DNA of 13,575 bases. It comes from Acidobacteriota bacterium. GTDB taxonomy: Bacteria; Acidobacteriota; UBA6911; JACQSX01. The stretch covers positions 1 through 13,575 of the forward strand of contig JACQGG010000057.1 in the NCBI GenBank assembly GCA_016199665.1, given 5' to 3'. Shown piece by piece: positions 7,321 through 13,575 of the stretch. Under the pieces are notes generated by a model that saw only the letters and a program-made list of their open reading frames with translations, did no database searches and was not told the origin of the DNA. The translations under genes and the position numbers were made by a program. Position 1 is the first letter of the stretch, and every line of letters starts with the position of its first letter.

Positions 7321-7872
7321 ATGATTTCCAGATTGCAAGCTCTCATCTATTTCGCCTTGAGGGAGCCCAGAGCCTTGCCCGCAGGATCGGCGGCGCCGCC
7401 GTTTGAGGCTTCTGACCAGTACGGCAAACAGATTCGCCTGGCTGATTTTGGCGCGCGCCGGGTGCTTCTCTGGTTTTTTCCCAAGGCGAATACCAGCGGC
7501 TGAACCCTGGAAGGTTGCGGGTTCCGCGACCAACTCCGCCATTTTCGCGAGTTCAACACCGAGATCATCGGGATCAGTTTCGATGACGTTGCAACCAATC
7601 GGCGATTCAGCGAAGAGAACGGCTTTCAGTATTCCATCCTGTCCGACCTGGATCGCGGCATTGCTTTAAAGTATGGCGCCTGTGTAAATCGAGCTGCGCC
7701 GATGCCGAAGCGGATGAGTTATTTGATCGACGAGCGGCAGCGGATCCTCTATTGCTGGACGCGGATTGAACCGGGGTTGCATCCGGCTCAAATCATCAAT
7801 ACCCTCTACGCCAACTTCTACAAGTCGTTTGAAGAGCAAATGGCCGGCAAAGGCGAGGGCGACGCACGATAA
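7321..7872 (+). CDS. Selenocysteine-containing peroxiredoxin (Bcp/PrxQ-like), TGA 7501-7503 read as Sec
   Basis: This is a thiol (selenol)-dependent peroxidase of the AhpC/TSA superfamily, 183 residues with selenocysteine at position 61. Bases 7321-7500 encode GSAAPPFEASDQYGKQ, a typical Prx N-terminal strand, and end in FPKANTSG. Next comes in-frame TGA, then TLEGCGFRD and an uninterrupted frame to TAA 7870-7872. Aligned with the Bcp signature PKADTPGCTxEACGFRD, the TGA replaces precisely the peroxidatic Cys of PxxxTxxC (Pro54, Thr58, Sec61). Cys66, five residues later, matches the Bcp resolving Cys. Later segments (ISFDDVATNRRFSEENGF, SDLDRGIALKYGA, KRMSYLIDERQRI, HPAQIINTLY) are all in register, without frameshift. 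TGA is an ordinary stop for several neighbours, so this is context-dependent recoding. The start at 7321 is uncertain because no SD is visible. Seventeen or so N-terminal residues exceed the usual family length. A point-mutated pseudogene is the main alternative, disfavoured by the downstream hairpin. Confidence 0.88.
7501..7535 (+). promoter_or_regulatory. UGA selenocysteine codon with predicted bacterial SECIS hairpin
   Basis: Nine bases after the UGA, GGUUGCGG (7513-7520) pairs with CCGCGACC (7524-7531). This gives eight consecutive pairs including one U-G (7516-7528), closed by a GUU loop (7521-7523). Beyond a 2x2 AA/AA internal loop, G7510-C7534 and G7509-U7535 can extend it. Bacterial SECIS elements lie within the coding region directly after the UGA, with GU in the apical loop and an unpaired or weak U in the stem recognised by SelB. 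The loop here begins 18 bases after the UGA, close to the E. coli fdhF arrangement as I remember it, whose apical hairpin also begins GGUUGC. U7516 could be the bulged U. The hairpin encodes GCGFRD, so it is also under protein constraint. Pairing was done by eye without energy calculation. Confidence 0.72.
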
Positions 7873-7910
7873 CCGGCTTGAGGGGCGGCGGTCAGAACCC
7901 GGGAGGAATT

Positions 7911-9371
7911 TCACCTCGCAGGTTCGATTGCCGCGCGTTGCCTCCAAAAGCTCCAGTCTGCTGAAGAGAGACTGCCGGTCCAGAACAGGACCGCCAGGTA
8001 GAGTGCCAGGACGGCGGCCGCCCACAAGAGACCTTCCAGCGACAAAACCACCATAGTGGCGGCCAGCGTCAAGCCGATCGCCAGTGCCCTCATCGGTCTT
8101 CCCATCCTCCACGCGCCGACCTGCTTGCGAAGCAGGAAGAGGTAGGCAGCCAGCACAACCAGCTCGGTGACCACAGTCGCCGCAGCCGCCCCGGGCGCCT
8201 TCCAGAGCGGAATCCACCAGAGGTTCAGCAGCAGATTTGCCGTTGCGCCCGCGGCGGCGGCAATCGGGTAGACGGGAGCCGTCTCCTTCTGGCTGGCCGA
8301 GGCGTGCAGGAAGACCAGGTTTGCAAAGGCGGGAACGACCGCCCAGATCAAGATGCGCAGGATCGCGCCGGAGGCCTGATAGGTGGCGCCGAACAGCCGA
8401 AGCAGAAGCCCCGGCCCGGCGACAGTGAAAAGCAGCAGAACGCCGGCGCCGGCGGTGAGGGCGGCAAGCAGTGTTTTTTCCACCAGATTTTCCATTTCCC
8501 GCGTGCCCCAGGACTCGCGCGAAAAAAGAGGCAGGACTGCCGCCAGGAAGGCCACCGGCAAGTTGTTCAGCGCGCCGGTGAATCGATAGGCTGCCGAGTA
8601 CACTGCCACCTGGCCGGCTCCTGAGAAGTAGAGCAACAGGGGGACGTCAATCCGATTAGCCACAGAGTTGAACGCGGCGCCCATCCCCAACGGAACCGCC
8701 TGCTTCAGCAAGAGCAGCGCGGATCCGCCGGTGATGGAGAGTTTCACTTTGTGCATCCGCCGAACAAAGAGGAAGCAATTGAGCCCCAGGACACCCGCTG
8801 CTGAAAGAAAATAGGCGCCGCCAAGCGACAGGACCCCGCCGCCTGCCGCCAAAAAACCGCCGCCCAGAAGGAGCTGTAGCAGGGCCAGTAGAAACGTCAT
8901 CAGGCTGGAGACGTGCAACTCGCCATATCCCTGGAATGCCATATTAAAAGAGAGGCTGACCGAGTGGATCACCATTCCGGCGGCAAACAGCGCCAGAACT
9001 TTCGCGGTCTGCAAATCGTCCAGCGCCATGAATCCTCCCATGGCAAGGAATGCGCCCACCCCCACGGAGACAAGGATCTTCAGCGAAAGGATGTCGCTGA
9101 AACGCTCTCTTGAAGAAGCGAGCGACAAGGAGACCTGCCGGACAATCAGAAAATTTAGACCCAGGTCGGAAAAAATCAGGATCATCTGCACCAGGCCAAA
9201 CGCGAAGGAAAAAATGCCGAAAGATTCGAGATCAAGAAGCCGTGCCGCCATGACTGCATAAAGGATCTGAATCAGAATGACGCCCGCTTGTCCGGTCAGT
9301 TGGGCGGCTACATTCTGGAGGAGGGTCGGCTTCAATGATTCATCCCGCGGCGGCCCTAGGAGCCGAATCAT
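7911..9371 (-). CDS. Polysaccharide flippase (Wzx-like, MOP/MVF superfamily)
   Basis: This is a 486-residue inner-membrane protein with about 12-14 hydrophobic segments, predicted to flip undecaprenyl-linked oligosaccharides to the periplasm. The N-terminal layout (QNVAAQLTGQAGVILIQ, YAVMAARLLDLESFGIFSFAFGL) is the usual opening of O-antigen/teichoic-acid flippases. A second half begins near LLLKQAVPLGMGAAFNSVANRIDVPLLLYFSG, the typical repeat of the fold, with AVYSAAYRF and LPLFSRE following. The length is normal. ATG 9371 has no clear SD; an internal TTG is possible. It lies 24 bases downstream of the coiled-coil gene on the same strand and converges with the selenoprotein gene, leaving only 38 bases between them and no visible terminator. 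It likely serves the same surface glycan as the GT4 and heptose genes on the other side. Confidence 0.9.
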   Translation of the reverse strand: MIRLLGPPRDESLKPTLLQNVAAQLTGQAGVILIQILYAVMAARLLDLESFGIFSFAFGLVQMILIFSDLGLNFLIVRQVSLSLASSRERFSDILSLKILVSVGVGAFLAMGGFMALDDLQTAKVLALFAAGMVIHSVSLSFNMAFQGYGELHVSSLMTFLLALLQLLLGGGFLAAGGGVLSLGGAYFLSAAGVLGLNCFLFVRRMHKVKLSITGGSALLLLKQAVPLGMGAAFNSVANRIDVPLLLYFSGAGQVAVYSAAYRFTGALNNLPVAFLAAVLPLFSRESWGTREMENLVEKTLLAALTAGAGVLLLFTVAGPGLLLRLFGATYQASGAILRILIWAVVPAFANLVFLHASASQKETAPVYPIAAAAGATANLLLNLWWIPLWKAPGAAAATVVTELVVLAAYLFLLRKQVGAWRMGRPMRALAIGLTLAATMVVLSLEGLLWAAAVLALYLAVLFWTGSLSSADWSFWRQRAAIEPAR

Positions 9372-9395
9372 CTGGTGCAGGCAAAGTGTTTGGCG

Positions 9396-9728
9396 TTACT
9401 GCCGGAAAAAGATGGCGAGAAGCACCGTCATCCAAGCGGTCAAGATGGTGCCCAGCAGCCACCGAAACTGGCCGTCCATCCGACCGGTCAGTTCGGCTCG
9501 GTACTGGTGGAACTCCGAGCGAACAGATTTAACCTCCGAGCCGAGACCTGAGATCTCGGATTTGACTTGGGAACCCAGCCCTGAGATCTCAGATTTGATT
9601 TCCGAACGGAGCTGCCCCATTTCGGAACGGAGTTGTCCCAGACCCGTTTCGACTCCGCCAAGGCGCTTATCGATTTGTTCATAGGCGCCCTCCAGATGGG
9701 CAATCCGGACGTCCAGTGTGTCCGTCAT
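9396..9728 (-). CDS. Small coiled-coil protein with C-terminal membrane segment
   Basis: This is a 110-residue protein of unknown function. Residues 1-30 or so (DVRIAHLEGAYEQIDKRLGG) already have heptad character. They are followed by two near-identical heptads (GQLRSEM, GQLRSEI) and two near-identical 11-residue units (KSEISGLGSQV, KSEISGLGSEV), all predicted coiled coil. A hydrophobic helix at about residues 90-108 (WLLGTILTAWMTVLLAIFF) ends two residues before the C-terminus, making it a tail-anchored type protein with the coil most likely in the cytoplasm. Similar short coiled-coil/TM proteins are widespread in bacteria, usually annotated as hypothetical. The start ATG 9728 has only a weak GGATGA upstream, which overlaps the stop of the small ORF before it. 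The flippase gene follows by 24 bases, suggesting one transcript. Function is not assignable. Confidence 0.72.
   Translation of the reverse strand: MTDTLDVRIAHLEGAYEQIDKRLGGVETGLGQLRSEMGQLRSEIKSEISGLGSQVKSEISGLGSEVKSVRSEFHQYRAELTGRMDGQFRWLLGTILTAWMTVLLAIFFRQ
9517..9615 (-). repeat. Tandem 33-bp repeat encoding coiled-coil units
   Basis: Three consecutive 33-base units (9517-9549, 9550-9582, 9583-9615) lie inside the coiled-coil gene. The last two are most alike and each begins with the palindrome GAGATCTC; the first is diverged. The 33-base period equals 11 codons, so the repeat adds whole hendecads without breaking the coil, which suggests growth by in-frame duplication. Confidence 0.7.
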
Positions 9729-9744
9729 GGCGCTATGGTAGCAC

Positions 9745-9888
9745 TCATCCTGAGAAAAAATGAATTTCGGTTGGCGTGACTTGGCATTTCACCCTTTGAT
9801 GACTTGCCGATCCTGTCTCCCCGACAAGATTACCAAACTGTCTGGGCCGCAAGTTTGCGAAGTCCATCGCCTGCGTTAATTTTTTCAT
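9745..9888 (-). CDS. Possible 47-residue small protein
   Basis: This short minus-strand ORF encodes 47 residues beginning MKKLTQAMDFANLRPRQFGN and ending in HFFSG. Its main support is a strong Shine-Dalgarno, GGGGAGG (9893-9899 on the plus numbering), four bases before the ATG. It also lies 16 bases upstream of, and on the same strand as, the coiled-coil gene. The product is basic with one cysteine, has no membrane segment and matches no family I recognise. The frame is open upstream to 10257, but that part runs antisense to the glycosyltransferase and is arginine-rich shadow sequence. A weak stem (9803-9809 with 9822-9828, paired with one G-U on the minus strand) lies inside it. It could instead be a leader or remnant, so confidence is low. 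Confidence 0.35.
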   Translation of the reverse strand: MKKLTQAMDFANLRPRQFGNLVGETGSASHQRVKCQVTPTEIHFFSG

Positions 9889-9979
9889 AGATCCTCCCCG
9901 TGGCGATTCGGCTGGCGGCATGATGGGTCTCGGTCGCGCTCCTTTTCCGCCGCGCTCAGAACTGACATATATTATCGGC

Positions 9980-11155
9980 ATGAATATTGGGATCGATGCC
10001 CGGCCGGCAGAGCGGCCCGCGTCGCGCCATCGCGGGGTTGGAATGTACACGCGAAGGCTGTGTGAAGCACTGCTGGCGAAGAACCGGACGCTGGGGATGC
10101 CGCACCGCTTTGTGCTGGCCGGATCCAGCGGCGCGCAGATGGGGGCAGACGGAGTATCCGTGCGGCCGCTGCCGTCGATCCGGAAACCTTCGCGCCTGCA
10201 GTGGGTCCTGGATCGATGGGCCCTGCCCCGCTTTCTCCGGGACGAGCGCCTGGACATTTTTCACGCCATGGAATTTACTTCGATTCCATCCTCGTCCCGA
10301 AGCAGAATCATTGCGCACGTGCATGACATGATTCCCTTTGTATTCTGGGAAGAGTATTCGCGGCGTATTCCCGCCGACTATCGTTTGGCGCTGCGCCTGG
10401 CCCGGCGGAGGGTGCACCATGCAGATCGCATTATTACCGGATCGGAGCATTCCAAGAAGGACATCGCCCGGATGACTGGCTATCCCGAGAGCCGGATACG
10501 CGTCGTCTATTTTGGGCCCGGGGGCATCGTCGACAGCGCCGGTCACGCGCCGGGCGTGAAGGAAGCAGAGCCTCCGTCGCCTGCCGCGCGGTCGACGCTT
10601 GGCGGGCGCCCTTACTTCATTTACGTGGGCGGAACCGATTTCCGCAAGAATGTCGCTTTTCTGGTTCGCTCTTTTGGTTTGCTTGCGGCCCGTTTCCCCG
10701 AGGTGAGGCTGATCCTGGTCGGCGAGACGTTTTTGACACGGGGCCTGCCGGAAGTCGAGGATATCTACCGCGAGATTGAACATTATCGTTTGAGCGAGCG
10801 CTTGTTCCTGCCCGGGTTTGTGGATGCCGGGCGGCTTCGGCACTTGTATGCAAATGCGGCGGCTCTGGTGTTTCCTTCCTTGTACGAGGGCTTCGGGCTG
10901 CCGGTTCTGGAGGCGATGACGCTGCGGGTCCCGGTGATCGCCGGCCGCGCATCGAGCATTCCGGAAGTCCTGGGAGACGCCGGAGTCTATTTTGATCCCC
11001 GGCAAGAGGACTCGCTGGTCGCGGCCATGGAAGCCATTCTTGTCAATCCATCCCTGCGCCAGGACCTGATCGCGCGGGCGGAAAGCCGCGCAAAGCAGTT
11101 CTCCTGGCAGAGCGCCGCGGAGGCGGTCTTCCGCATATACGAGGAATTGCGATGA
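9980..11155 (+). CDS. Glycosyltransferase family 4 (group 1)
   Basis: This is a 391-residue retaining, GT-B fold glycosyltransferase, probably acting at the inner face of the membrane on a lipid-linked glycan. The N-terminus (MNIGIDARP...GVGMYTRRL) is typical of GT4 enzymes. IFHAMEFT, IAHVHDMIPF and ADRIITGSEHSKKDI follow the order of the acceptor domain. The C-terminal nucleotide-sugar domain starts near YVGGTDFRKNV and contains LPGFVDAGRLRHLYANAAALVFPSL. The EX7E motif is at Glu303 and Glu311 (YEGFGLPVLEAM), then SSIPEVLGDAG. I chose ATG 9980 because the family alignment begins there. ATG 9920 would add 20 unlikely residues. No SD is visible, and an AT-rich TATATT (9968-9973) is only six bases upstream. 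It starts the plus-strand heptose group and diverges from the flippase operon. Confidence 0.92.
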   Translation: MNIGIDARPAERPASRHRGVGMYTRRLCEALLAKNRTLGMPHRFVLAGSSGAQMGADGVSVRPLPSIRKPSRLQWVLDRWALPRFLRDERLDIFHAMEFTSIPSSSRSRIIAHVHDMIPFVFWEEYSRRIPADYRLALRLARRRVHHADRIITGSEHSKKDIARMTGYPESRIRVVYFGPGGIVDSAGHAPGVKEAEPPSPAARSTLGGRPYFIYVGGTDFRKNVAFLVRSFGLLAARFPEVRLILVGETFLTRGLPEVEDIYREIEHYRLSERLFLPGFVDAGRLRHLYANAAALVFPSLYEGFGLPVLEAMTLRVPVIAGRASSIPEVLGDAGVYFDPRQEDSLVAAMEAILVNPSLRQDLIARAESRAKQFSWQSAAEAVFRIYEELR

Positions 11156-11225
11156 TGGCGTCTGAAAGAATCCCGAGCCGTGGTGACGGCGTCGTCAGTC
11201 AAACCGGCCGAGGTTGGTTCGATAT

Positions 11226-12437
11226 ATGAGCGCGCCGAAACCCGACGCACGCCGGTTTGTCATTCTGGATCGGGACGGCACGCTGAACGTGGAACGGCAG
11301 TATCTGGCTGATCCCGAAGAACTGGAACTGCTGCCCGGCGTCATTGAAGGCTTAAGATATTTGCGCGATCTCGGTCTGGGACTGGTGGTGGTCACCAACC
11401 AGTCCGGCGTCGCCCGCGGCTATTTCGATTCGGAACGAGTCGATCAGGTTCATTGGCGCCTGAAGCGGCTGCTGCAGGGGTATGGAATCTCGCTGGACGC
11501 ATTGTATTTTTGCCCGCACGCTCCGGGCGACGGCTGCTCCTGTCGCAAGCCGGCGACGGGTCTGGTCGAGCAGGCCGCCGGCGAGTTGAGCTTCGACCCG
11601 GCGCATTGCTTCGTCATTGGGGACCAGCTTGCGGATGTGCAACTGGGAAAGGCGCTGGGTGCGGTCACTTTCCTGGTGACCACCGGCTACGGCGCCCAGA
11701 CGCGGGCGAACCCGGAGGCGAACGCCGACTTTGTGGTCGACAGCCTGGTTCAAGCGGCGCGCTTGATCGAGACGCTGCTGCCCTCCCATAGCCGGCATCC
11801 GCAGCCGGAACCGTTGAGAATGGAGAACTCTATGCAGACCGATCAAAGCGTCAGCCGGATTCAAGCTTATTTGCTGGAGAGTGCCGACATCCAGCGCGCC
11901 ACGGCAGAGGCTTGCGCCCCGGACATTGCCCGGGCGGCGGCTCTGATTGTGGCGTCGCTGGCCGGGGGAGGCAAGTTGCTGCTCTGCGGCAACGGGGGAA
12001 GCGCCGCCGATTGCCAGCACATGGCGGCCGAACTGGTTGGCCACCTGGCACGCGACGTCGGGCGTCCGGGAATGGCCGCCGTGGCGCTGACGACGAACAG
12101 CTCGCTTCTGACGGCGCATTGCAACGATGTCGGGTTTGACACGCTGTTTGCGCGGCAGGTGGAAACTTTGGGGAAACCGGGCGATGTCCTGATCGCGATC
12201 AGCACCAGCGGAAACTCCGAGAATGTCATCCAGGCCGCGCGCGTGGCGCGCGCCGCCGGGATCAGAGTTGTCACGCTCACCGGCCCGGCGGGAGCCCTTG
12301 CCGCATTGGCCGATGTTTCCATCCGGATACCCGGCGCTTCGACCCAGCACATTCAGGAAGCCCATCTTGCCGTGGAGCACCTCCTGTGTCATCTGGTGGA
12401 GCAAACCTTGTACCCGGCCGAACCCGGTGGTAGATGA
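11226..12437 (+). CDS. gmhBA: Fused heptose-bisphosphate phosphatase / sedoheptulose-7-phosphate isomerase (GmhB-GmhA)
   Basis: This is a 403-residue bifunctional enzyme for ADP-heptose precursor synthesis. The N-terminal HAD domain is GmhB-like: DRDGTLN (Asp15, Asp17), TNQSG 57-61, zinc ligands Cys96, His98, Cys104 and Cys106 (CPH...CSCRKP), and GDQLAD with Asp133 and Asp137. After a proline-rich linker (about 185-200), a SIS domain from residue 203 is GmhA-like: CGNGGSAADCQH, with His265 and Glu269, ISTSGNSEN, and Gln377/His385 at the eight-residue spacing of E. coli GmhA Gln172/His180. GmhA makes sedoheptulose-7-P into heptose-7-P; GmhB removes the 7-phosphate from the bisphosphate; the kinase HldE acts between and is not in the window. 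The in-frame ATG 11832 has GGAGA (11822-11826) before it, so a separate GmhA could also be made. The start ATG 11226 has a distant GAGG; TTG 11214 is the alternative. Confidence 0.92.
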   Translation: MSAPKPDARRFVILDRDGTLNVERQYLADPEELELLPGVIEGLRYLRDLGLGLVVVTNQSGVARGYFDSERVDQVHWRLKRLLQGYGISLDALYFCPHAPGDGCSCRKPATGLVEQAAGELSFDPAHCFVIGDQLADVQLGKALGAVTFLVTTGYGAQTRANPEANADFVVDSLVQAARLIETLLPSHSRHPQPEPLRMENSMQTDQSVSRIQAYLLESADIQRATAEACAPDIARAAALIVASLAGGGKLLLCGNGGSAADCQHMAAELVGHLARDVGRPGMAAVALTTNSSLLTAHCNDVGFDTLFARQVETLGKPGDVLIAISTSGNSENVIQAARVARAAGIRVVTLTGPAGALAALADVSIRIPGASTQHIQEAHLAVEHLLCHLVEQTLYPAEPGGR

Positions 12438-12438
12438 A

Positions 12439-13548
12439 GTGGAAAAAGCTAAATTTGAGTCCGGGGTGGTCATCGGCGCGGGCGTGGTGGGACTTGCCAT
12501 CGCCGCGGAGCTGAGCGCCTGCGGCTTGTGCCGGGAACTCTGGGTCATTGAAAAAGAGGAAGGCTTCGGAAGAGGCAGCAGCGCTCGCAACAGCGAGGTC
12601 ATTCACGCGGGGATCTACTACCCCCCAGAGAGCCTGAAAGCGCGATTGTGCATTGAAGGCAGAGAACGGCTTTACGCGCTCTGCCGCCGGCATGAAATTC
12701 CCTGCTCTGCAATCGGCAAGCTGATTATCGCGGTTGAGAGCCGCGACATTGAAGACCTGCAGCATCTGCAGGAGAATGCCCGTTCTTGTGGTGTGACTCT
12801 CCAGGAGCTGTCGCTTCAAGAAGTGGCCCGCCTGGAGCCGTCGCTGCGATGCAGCGCGGCATTGTACTCTCCGCTCACCGGCATCATAGACTCTCACGCG
12901 CTGATGCGGTTTTTCTACCGGGAGGCGGTCCGCAACGACACGCAATTTGTATTCAACACGGCGGTCACTGCCATTGAAGGGCGAGGGGACCGGTATGGGA
13001 TTGAGACCGTGGCGGCCAGTGGAGAGCCGTTCACGCTTGAGGCCGGGCTGATCATCAATGCCGCGGGCCTGCACAGCGATGAGATCGCCGGCCTGGCGGG
13101 GATGGACTACCGGCTACACTGGTGCAAAGGCTGCTATTTTTCGGTGAGCCAGGACAAGGCGGGCCTCTGTTCCCACTTGATTTATCCGGCGATCAGCAAA
13201 GGCTTCGCGGGTCTGGGGGTGCACCTGACGTTTGATCTGTCCGGGAGGATGAAGCTGGGTCCCGACGCGGAGTATATCGATCGTGTTGAAGATTACTCCG
13301 TTCCGGAACATCGCCGGGAAGCTTTCTGCGCCGCCGCCCGCTACCTGCCTTTTCTGCAGCCGGAAGATTTGAGTCCGGAGATGGCCGGCATCCGCTCAAA
13401 ACTCCAGGGGCCGGGGGACCCGTTTGCAGACTTCGTGATTCGTCAGGACCGGCCCGGCTTTGTAAACTGTGTGGGCATTGAATCTCCCGGCCTGACCTCG
13501 GCGCCCGCCATTGCCGCCTACGTCAAGGGCCTGCTCACCGCGGCCTGA
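12439..13548 (+). CDS. FAD-dependent oxidoreductase, L-2-hydroxyglutarate oxidase-like
   Basis: This is a 369-residue DAO-fold flavoenzyme. The dinucleotide-binding GAGVVG is at residues 13-18 with Glu38 ending the second strand (VIEKE). The segment SSARNSEVIHAGIYYPPESLKARLCIEG and the later GKLIIAV closely match the L-2-hydroxyglutarate dehydrogenase/LhgO group, where His56 lies in the flavin-contact stretch. INAAGLHSDEIAGLAG and C-terminal GIESPGLTSAPAIA fit FAD binding. LhgO oxidises L-2-hydroxyglutarate to 2-oxoglutarate, feeding electrons to the quinone pool; other 2-hydroxyacids are possible. There is no ATG at the start. GTG 12439 lies one base after the gmhBA stop, and GTG 12427 overlaps it; both imply translational coupling. 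SD is weak. The length is slightly short of E. coli LhgO (about 420). Its place behind heptose genes is unexplained. Confidence 0.85.
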   Translation: MEKAKFESGVVIGAGVVGLAIAAELSACGLCRELWVIEKEEGFGRGSSARNSEVIHAGIYYPPESLKARLCIEGRERLYALCRRHEIPCSAIGKLIIAVESRDIEDLQHLQENARSCGVTLQELSLQEVARLEPSLRCSAALYSPLTGIIDSHALMRFFYREAVRNDTQFVFNTAVTAIEGRGDRYGIETVAASGEPFTLEAGLIINAAGLHSDEIAGLAGMDYRLHWCKGCYFSVSQDKAGLCSHLIYPAISKGFAGLGVHLTFDLSGRMKLGPDAEYIDRVEDYSVPEHRREAFCAAARYLPFLQPEDLSPEMAGIRSKLQGPGDPFADFVIRQDRPGFVNCVGIESPGLTSAPAIAAYVKGLLTAA

Positions 13549-13575
13549 AGCAAGGTCCGTTGGGCGACTGTGGGA

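Noticed and set aside
7159..7503. A stand-alone 114-residue ORF ending at TGA 7501-7503
   Set aside because: Its last 60 codons are the N-terminal part of the peroxiredoxin and its first part is antisense to the DUF218 gene. It is the truncated view of the selenoprotein, not a separate gene.
7501..7503. Nonsense mutation or frameshift making a peroxiredoxin pseudogene
   Set aside because: No frame change is needed, no other lesion exists in 184 codons, the TGA is exactly at the catalytic Cys codon, and a SECIS-like hairpin follows. A single TGC-to-TGA change cannot be fully excluded from sequence alone.
9968..9975. TATATT/TATTAT as -10 box for the glycosyltransferase
   Set aside because: It lies only six bases before the start codon, and no -35 match is found at the right distance.
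9745..10257. 170-residue minus-strand ORF across the divergent region
   Set aside because: The first 123 codons are antisense to the glycosyltransferase and arginine/serine-rich. Only the last 47 codons, with their own strong SD, are kept as a possible gene.
11352..12602. 416-residue minus-strand ORF
   Set aside because: It is antisense to gmhBA, whose motifs are unmistakable. Long antisense frames are common in GC-rich DNA.

Overview
This window looks like a chromosomal piece of a GC-rich, heptose-making Gram-negative bacterium. The evidence is a heptose (GmhB/GmhA) module beside a GT4 glycosyltransferase and a polysaccharide flippase. TGA is the normal stop of at least five genes, so the genetic code is standard bacterial. 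The gene mix would suit Acidobacteriota or a similar uncultured phylum, but I cannot place it firmly. No rRNA, tRNA, CRISPR array, IS element or integrase is visible.

Layout. (1) Bases 207-6476, plus strand: a cobalamin-binding-type radical SAM enzyme, a second radical SAM enzyme with a SPASM-like C-terminus, an aldo/keto reductase, a DUF2079 multi-membrane protein and a class I SAM methyltransferase. Together these look like tailoring of a lipid or surface glycan with unknown product. (2) Bases 6528-7872: a DUF218 (YdcF/SanA-like) membrane-anchored protein on the minus strand, divergent from a peroxiredoxin on the plus strand. (3) Bases 9888-7911, minus strand: a possible 47-residue ORF, a repeat-containing coiled-coil protein with a C-terminal membrane segment, and a flippase, possibly one operon. 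(4) Bases 9980-13548, plus strand: a GT4 glycosyltransferase, a fused GmhB-GmhA heptose enzyme and an LhgO-like FAD oxidoreductase whose start lies next to the preceding stop.

The most notable item is the peroxiredoxin at 7321-7872. A plain ORF call breaks it at an in-frame TGA (7501-7503). The reading frame stays open for 122 more codons and reads as a normal Bcp-type peroxiredoxin. The TGA sits exactly at the peroxidatic cysteine of the PxxxTxxC motif. It is followed by an 8-bp hairpin at the distance and with the GU-bearing loop expected of a bacterial SECIS element. The best reading is a selenoprotein peroxiredoxin (Sec61, probable resolving Cys66), not a pseudogene. The organism would then need selA, selB, selC and selD elsewhere; none is in this window.

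The glycan genes fit together as synthesis (heptose precursors), assembly (GT4), transport (flippase) and modification (radical SAM, AKR, methyltransferase). The selenoprotein and the DUF218 protein sit between the two glycan blocks without an obvious functional link.
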